Source of the DNA: Rhexocercosporidium sp. MPI-PUGE-AT-0058
Taxonomy: Eukaryota; Ascomycota; Leotiomycetes; Helotiales
Direction: 5' to 3'
NCBI GenBank assembly: GCA_020746875.1
Contig: JAGTJL010000001.1
Coordinates: 558,001-622,000 of the forward strand
DNA length: 64,000 nt
Each line of letters starts with the position of its first letter. Within the stretch, counting starts at the first letter, position 1. The translations under genes were made by a program, and so were the position numbers. Shown in pieces: positions 57,249 to 64,000 of the stretch. Below the pieces are notes generated by a model. It saw nothing but the letters and a program-made list of their open reading frames with translations, did no database searches and was not told the DNA's origin.

Positions 57249-60200
57249 ATGGATACAATTAATTTCGACATCAACGATGCCCTCAAACATTACATGAGCG
57301 ATCCCGCGACCGTCGCAACCCCCGAAGCAGATTCCAATCTTGTGGACTGCGAAAACGACCCCGAAGCCCTAACCAACTCTCTGATCAACACAGTCCTCAA
57401 CCCGATTGTGGACTCAGTAGCAGAGAATCCCGATGCTATCACCAGAAGCTCGTCGTTTGACTCACTACAGTTCCTCCTAAAGTGCGCTCCCATTTCTCTT
57501 CCCTCCTCCCAAAACCATGTATCAGAACCCGACTCTGAACTCTTCAAACGCTCTAGATCCTCATCGGTCCTCCCTGCACATGCGCTTTCAAAGATCCTCG
57601 ACCTGATCGTGTCGGGACTGTCAACAGAGGCCGACATCATACACAATGATCTCGAAACCGACGAGCAGGAACTGATCTCCCATCATAAACATTTGCTGGA
57701 AGTTTTCGGCTTCTTGTTACAATGGACAACTGCCGCTGTTGAGACGAAGGCTGCAGAGAAGTCTAGCTCGGCGCCAGCTGCAAGAGGAAGGGGTAAAGGC
57801 ACAAAGTCCAAGGCCACTGCTGGTAAGGACAAAGATGGAAACTGGGACTCCAGTGCCCAGCTACAGACTGCGTTGGATACAATGTGCAAGGTGCTAAAGT
57901 TGAAGCTGTCGAAGATTTTCTTGACGACCTCGGAACGGGACACCTTTGTCAGTCTGTTCACAAGGCCGGTATACATGGTTCTAGAGAGCGAGCAGAGAGT
58001 CAAGAATACTGCCATCCGGATGCACGCGTTCAAGGTTTTGTGTATATCAGTTAAACACCATGGACACGGTTATGGTAAGGACAGCGTTTTCATATAGTAG
58101 TACCCTGGTACTGACATATTCCCTAGCTGCCCAGATATCGATTGTGCAGAACTTGACATACTTCGAGCATCTGGCAGAACCCATGGCCGAATTCCTTCAC
58201 ATTCTCTCTGAACAATACGACTATCCGCAACTAGCAGACGAGATCCTGCGAGAGTTGAGCAATAAGGAATTTAACAGTAATGATACGAAAGGGCCTAAAT
58301 CGGTCTCTACCTTTATTGTTAAGCTCTCCGAATTGGCACCAAGACTTGTCATCAAGCAAATGACCCTGCTGGCGAAACAGCTAGACAGCGAATCTTATGC
58401 TCTTCGATGCGCGCTCATTGAAGTGTGTGGAAATCTTGTGGCTGATCTTAGCAAGCAAGAGGAACGTGGTGATAACCACAAGTCACAGCTGAATGCTTTC
58501 TTCGATGTTTTGGAAGAGCGATTCCTGGATATTAACCCGTACTGCCGATGCCGGACGATTCAAGTTTACATTAAGCTCTGCGACCTCGAGCAGAAATTCC
58601 CGAAACGAAGACAAAAGGCCGCGGAATTGGCAGCAAGGAGTTTAGAAGACAAGAGCAGCAATGTCCGCAGAAATGCGATCAAGTTACTTGGGTCTCTAAT
58701 CAAAACTCACCCTTTCAGTATCATGCACGGATCCCAGCTCTCACTCAAGGAATGGAATTCTCGACTGGATACTGTGGATGCTGAATTGAACGGGTTGAAG
58801 CCTCCGGCGGAGACGCCAGGGCTTGTTGATACTACGAAGACTGATGTGGATCCGGCGTTGTTGGACGATGCCACGGTTATTCAGTCGGACTCACCGCAAA
58901 AGCCAATGAGTGACGAGCAGAAAATCGCAGCTATTAAGAAAGCTCAGGAGGACGCTGCAACTTCGGAAGCCATCAACAAGCTCACACTGACCAGGAGATA
59001 CTACGTGGAGGCTCTCAAGTTCATCGAGGTATTGCACGGAGCGACTACCACTATTTGCCAACTTCTTGGATCCAAGAACAAGAGCGAAGTCATCGAAGCC
59101 ATGGAATACTTCGAAATTGGTGATGCATACAACATTGAGCAAAACAAGCTTGGTATCCGACGCATGTTGCGTCTTATCTGGACTAAGGGAAACAGCGACG
59201 AAGGAAAGGGTGTTCAAAATCATCTCATCGAATGCTATAAGAGGCTCTTCTTCGAAGCACCAGACTCCTACACGGCCAATGATGCTGCAAACTACATTGC
59301 CCGAAACATGATCAGTTTGACTTTTGGCGCGACTCCAGCTGAGCTGACCTCCCTAGAGCAGCTTCTTAGCACTATGATGAAGGCAAACCATATTTCGGAA
59401 CTCGTTGTTCAGAAACTTTGGCAAGTTTATGGAGTGCAAAAGCGGGAAATATCAAAGAGTCAACGACGAGGAGCAATCATCGTCCTCGGTATGCTGGCGA
59501 CTGCGAAGCCCGAGATTGTCGTTGGAGAAATGGAGACAATGTTACGGATAGGCTTGGGAAATCTTGGTCGATCAGATCTCCAATTGGCCAAGTACACCTG
59601 CATAGCTCTCCGGCGGATCAACCCGACGGGTCGACAAGCAAAAGAGACTGCTGTGCAACCTTCAAAACTCCCCAACGATCATGCTGTTCTCCTCAAGCTT
59701 GGGGCCATTGTCGAAATCGAGTCGGACAACAAGGAGTGGTACGGTGTGGCCGAACAGGCGATCAATGCCATCTACACACTGTCAAAGCATCCCGATACTC
59801 TTTGCTCGGAAATCCTAAGGAGAAAAACGAAGTACGTCTTCCAGAAGCGTACTGCCAAGACACCAGAATCCGAAGAACCAGCCAGCGAGGATACTCAGAT
59901 GGCATCTCCACCTCCAGAAGAGCTTGCTGAGCCAGAACCAAAACTCAAGGGCTCGATCGCTCTCTCTCAACTGCTCTTTATTGTTGGTCATGTCGCAATC
60001 AAGCAGATTGTCCACCTGGAGCTCTGCGAACTGGACTTCAAGCGACGGAAAGCCGAAGCCGAAAAGAACAAGCCAACATCCGAGGCACCGGCAGACAAAG
60101 CTGCCAAAGAGGCAGCTGATGATCTGGACATGATTGGCGGTACCACCGAAGACGACTTCACTGAAGCCATGTCGCATATACGTGAGCGTGAGCTGCTCTA

Positions 60201-61006
60201 CGGCGAGAATTCTCTGCTTGCGAACTTCGGACCTCTTGTTTCTGAGATTTGCTCAAACAACACCACCTACAGAGACCGCAACCTTCAAGCAGCCGCTACT
60301 CTTTGCTTGGCCAAGCTCATGTGTGTGAGTTCCGAGTACTGTGAGACCAACTTGCCACTTCTCATCACTATCCTCGAGCGCTCGAAGGATCCCATCACTC
60401 GATCCAACGTGGTCATTGCTCTTGGTGACATGGCAGTCTGCTTTAATCATCTCATCGATGAGAATACCGACTTCCTCTACCGCCGACTGAATGACAAGGA
60501 TGCAAGTGTGAAGCGTACATGTTTGATGACTCTCACATTCCTCATTTTGGCAGGTCAAGTCAAGGTCAAGGGTCAACTTGGCGAGATGGCCAAGTGTCTC
60601 GAGGACGACGACAAGAGGATTGCGGATCTCAGTCGCATGTTCTTCACAGAGTTGAGCACCAAGGATAATGCAGTGTACAACCACTTCGTCGATATGTTCA
60701 GTTTGTTGAGTGCGGAGAAAGACCTGGAAGAGGATGCTTTAAAGAGAATTATCAAGTTCCTTGCTGGTTTCATTGAGAAGGTACGATCCTTCTCTTCGGT
60801 TATCATTTGGGTACAATTGACTGACAAGCCAATAGGACAAACATGCCAAACAGCTCGCAGACAAACTCGCTGCCAGACTTGCCCGTTGTGAGACAGAGAG
60901 ACAATGGAATGATGTCGCTTACGCATTGAGTCTACTCCAACACAAGAATGATGATATCACCAAGTTGGTCACTGGAGGGTTCAGAGTTATTCAGGCTGGT
61001 GCTTAG
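57249..61006 (+). CDS. CND1: Condensin complex subunit 1 (CAP-D2/YCS4 type)
   Basis: This HEAT-repeat subunit of condensin I is needed for mitotic chromosome compaction. Exons 57249..58074, 58127..60780 and 60836..61006 give 1216 residues, the expected size. The N-terminal Cnd1_N region starts MDTINFDINDALKHYMSD. The HEAT array includes the conserved RCRTIQVYIKLCDL and KSSNVRRNAIKLLGSLIKTH blocks. A charged loop near residue 850 precedes the C-terminal CND1 domain (YRDRNLQAAATLCLAKLMC, then SNVVIALGDMAVCFNHLIDE and VKRTCLMTLTFLILAGQVKV). The last exon restores the family C-terminus (QWNDVAYALSLLQH). Introns are 52 and 55 nt. Confidence 0.96.
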
Positions 61007-61589
61007 GTGATTGAAATGGAACTGCAGATTGTATGATGTATGAAATAATGAGCATATATGGTGGGGGTCTTGGCTGGGACGGGGTGGATGAGTGGTGTTG
61101 GCGTTTTATACATATTCTGTTTGTGTTTGTCTGATGTTCGTTGGTAGTAGAAGGTATGCATGATGAATGAATATGATTTCAAACTCTTGAAAAAGAAAAC
61201 GCTTTCGACAGTGGCTAATACGTCTTGAGATATATGACCCGACCTAAACTCTCACTCAAACAAAACGCAGCAAGTAAAGTTGGCGACTAAGCGCAGGTCT
61301 TAATTTAGTAGTTTGAAGAATGTTTTGGCATATAATACGACTCATGATCAATCATTAACAAGTTTGCGAGAGGACTGAATAAAACACTGTAAAAGATGAT
61401 TACTGCTTTGAATAATATCTTGGCATCTTTCTACATCCTTAATAAACCGAGTGATAGATAACTTAGTACTTGATAAAGGAGTGACCAGTTTGGGGAGAGA
61501 CAACATCAAATAAAAAGAAGAGACAATTGAAACAGGCACTAAGCTTCAGCAGATGTGCAGCTAGAACATATCTGGCCATCGCCATGACC
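61007..61589. other. Intergenic between convergent genes
   Basis: 583 bp between the 3' ends of the condensin and lectin genes. No gene recognised. Confidence 0.55.
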
Positions 61590-62936
61590 TTAAGCAGGTG
61601 GCAAAGCAGGAACTCCCGCAGTCCATGCAGCGCCATCCCAAACCCACTCCGTAACAGCCGTGACATGTTTACCCTTCTGGAAATAAATTCTGATCTGAAT
61701 CTCACTTCCCTTTTGCCAAGAGATGACCGATATCTTAGAACCAGGGATAGTCTTCTGTTCAAAACCGCCGTCATACCAGCCGTTGCCATCGAATCCCTTC
61801 TCAAGAAGAGTATTATGAGGAGACGAATAGTATAGGCGGAGACTGATGCCGGACTTGGTGTCGTTGAAATTGGTGCAGGCGAGACTGGCGCGCGGTGTGA
61901 CGGACGATGCTGGGATAGAGAGAGAGCCTGTGTACCAGGTGCTTTGGCTGTCGTGGCAGAGCTCGGTGATTGAGAGATCGGGCTTTTGGAAGTAGACTCT
62001 GTTGGAAATCAGTCATCACTTGAGAGTGGTGGCATTGAAGACGGGTAAATACCTGATGCTAAGGCCAGTAGGCCCTCCATAGGAAGTGACAGCAATGCTG
62101 GTACCAGCGAGTGCGGGTCCTAAGTTGCTCATCTTTTGCCAGCCGCTGGAAGGATCTGTTAGGGGTAACCACTGGTAAGCAAGTAGTCTTGTTGGTCTTC
62201 GCGAGAGCACCTACGAAGATGGGGGCAGGAAAGTTACTCACTGTCATAGCCATACTCCTGGATCGTCTTATCGGCGATCTGCACATAGATCCTAAGGTTA
62301 AAGTCCTTGTTGGGCAGCAGAGCAGTGGCAGCAATCTGAGAATAAGGAGCCAATGCGAAGTTCGATTTATTTAGAGTGCCATCGTACCAGCCAACATTGG
62401 AGTCATAAGCGAACTCGCGAAGCTTGTTGTCGGATGACATTGAGTACAGCCGAATCTTAGAAAAGTTAATGCAAGACCATATTGAGCTGGGTTGGTATTG
62501 GAGGGGAAGGTTATGCTGGTTTTGTACACTTACCTTTTCGAGACCCTTGAAAGCGGCGGCAATAGGAGAATTGCGTTTAGCGGTAGAGAGGACGTTCACT
62601 CCTCCGGTCCAGCCATCTTCATAGCTGCTTTCGCGAATGCCTCCTAGGACGTCTGAAACGAGGTTAGAAGTTGGATCTTACAGGCAATCGTAGAGATGAA
62701 TTGTAGATCTTGGAACGGCAATAGTGCATTGTGTACCAGCATGGAGTCGAGGTTCTGATTATAAATCTCATGGAAGGCAGTGCTTACCTTGAGAATAAAC
62801 GCGAAGATGGTTAGTTGAGTTAACTGCTGCGATAGCGGTGCCTATTTTTAGGTGGTGAGCAAATATCCTATAGTTACAAAGGAGCATTGGGGGGGGTTTC
62901 ACGGAAAGCGATCTGTTCAATTGGACTAGAAGACAT
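61590..62936 (-). CDS. Fucose-specific lectin (AAL type, six-bladed propeller)
   Basis: This family binds L-fucose and fucosylated glycans; in fungi it is linked to host or competitor recognition. Six exons, 62903..62936, 62788..62841, 62534..62652, 62242..62455, 62053..62155 and 61590..61998, give 310 residues, close to Aleuria lectin (about 312). Repeating blade motifs are visible: LRVYSQD, IRLYSMSSDNKLREFAYD, LRIYVQIADKTIQEYGYD, IRVYFQKPDLSITELCHD, LRLYYSSPHNTLLEKGFD and IRIYFQKGK, with Trp-Tyr or Trp-Thr pairs between them. These supply the Arg, Glu and Trp of the fucose sites. There is no signal peptide, as is usual in the family. Introns are 61, 135, 78, 86 and 54 nt; the 78-nt one is in frame. 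The first donor (gtgaaa) is the least certain. Confidence 0.92.
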
Positions 62937-64000
62937 GTTGATGAGGAGTTTTGGATAAATGGAAATGGCCCGATGTTGATGCGCCAACAAGTTCCTGATT
63001 AGCAGTTAAAGTGTGAGGTCCGATGATCGTGAGGCTATCTTGATATGTATGGCCGACGAAGGTGTGGTAAGGCTCTTCAGGCGGGGATTTATTGTAACCT
63101 TATAAGCATGGCACTTCGTTGAACTTGGTGGTTACGGACTACGCAGTTATTCCCGAGACTTTGCAGATATAGAAGACTACAACTGAGACTGATGCAATCT
63201 ACGTCAAGAGATCGGCTTTACCGTTCATGAACGTTGGTGGCTTCCAAGATAGAAGCTGGACGGCGAAGTACAGTACTTCTCGATCCTTTGGGTGACACTT
63301 AATGACACCACAACATTTGATTATTGCGTCTTCTGACACCAGATATGCATACAAAGACATTGCCTAAATGAACTCCAAGTCTCGAATGCCTTTTGAAAAA
63401 GCTGAGAATACCTTGTCATACAGTTACAGTGTCCAAGCCAGGAGTTATGAATCCTTATTCAGGTGCCTCCGAAATTCTCAGCAAGCCTCAATGGTGCTCC
63501 GTCTGGAGCCTCAATGGTAGATGCTACCTGAATATGCACTTACGCTTACAAGAAACTCCCAAACGCCGTCAATCGCTTCTCCAAGCAACCACCAGTAAGT
63601 CTGCCAATGTGGGGAATGTCTGATGATTACTCTCGAGTCGTCTTCCAGCTCGCCCCCAGGCTTGGCCTGGAGCTCACCAAGAGCTGAAAGGCGGGGAAAT
63701 GGATGGCAGTCTGACATGCAGGTGGAGTGTCGCATGTTGTGTATATGTCATGGGGGCATGGGGCGGGGAGTGGGGAGGTGTTTTCTCGGTGCTGCTCAGC
63801 TCTTGAGGGCACGCCACTTTGTGTAACAGTCAGAGGCGAGCCGAACCGTGAAATTGATGTGACAGTAACTTAATGATGTAAACATTTCCGAGCAAGATCC
63901 ACGGAGAGGAACAAAAATTTCTCACATATGAAGGAGCATCAATGTGCCATGGCCATAGCTTTTTGATTTTGGTCCCAACTGAGAGTCAAAGAGTGTAATA
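62937..64000. other. Intergenic to the end of the window
   Basis: Upstream region of the lectin gene and about 1 kb of sequence with short frames only. No gene recognised. Confidence 0.5.

Overview
The window is nuclear DNA of a filamentous ascomycete (Pezizomycotina). The evidence is dense short introns (mostly 43-140 nt, GT-AG, with CTAAC/CTGAC-like branch sites), conserved eukaryotic single-copy genes, and fungus-typical families: an SKT5-type chitin synthase activator, a UstYa/DUF3328 protein, an AAL-type fucose lectin, WSC and DUF4470 domains. A Leotiomycetes origin is my guess from protein style only. Gene models were built by hand: splice sites were chosen so that phases match and family alignment continues, and coding length was checked for divisibility by three.

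Layout. 0-15 kb holds a Myb/SANT-like nuclear protein of unknown function (+), UGGT (-) and alpha-COP (+) as a divergent secretory-pathway pair, and the proteasome lid subunit RPN12 (-). 15-25.5 kb is an accessory stretch with three decayed minus-strand genes (SRR1-like, TPR-DUF4470, multi-WSC) and about 3.8 kb of AT-rich sequence with no recognisable gene. 25.5-34.5 kb is conserved again: CHL1/DDX11 helicase (-), SKT5-like chitin synthase regulator (+) and meiotic HOP2 (+). 35-39 kb carries an unusual multi-domain membrane gene: a STAND/HeLo-like N-terminal segment, a coiled coil, a 42-residue duplication and about eight membrane spans, with a MITE-like element in its last intron. 40.8-47 kb is a second accessory stretch: a BTB protein, two small secreted proteins and a UstYa-family oxidase. 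49.7-63 kb has a tandem CCCH zinc-finger protein, ribosomal protein uL15, a divergent CDC7 kinase / condensin CND1 pair, and a fucose-specific lectin.

How genes relate. UGGT and alpha-COP share a 511-bp promoter region and both serve ER/Golgi traffic. CDC7 and CND1 share 336 bp and both act on chromosomes in the cell cycle. The best candidate for an undescribed system is the divergent pair at 43.9-47.0 kb. It consists of a secreted, Tyr/Trp-rich, Kex2-site-bearing small protein and a UstYa-like protein, which is the minimal arrangement of a dikaritin-type RiPP locus. The second candidate is the 908-residue HeLo-like/membrane protein. Other points of interest are an 8-nt microexon inside the CHL1 Walker A motif, a GC-AG intron in alpha-COP, and a prenylation motif split off onto a 12-nt last exon in the SKT5-like gene.
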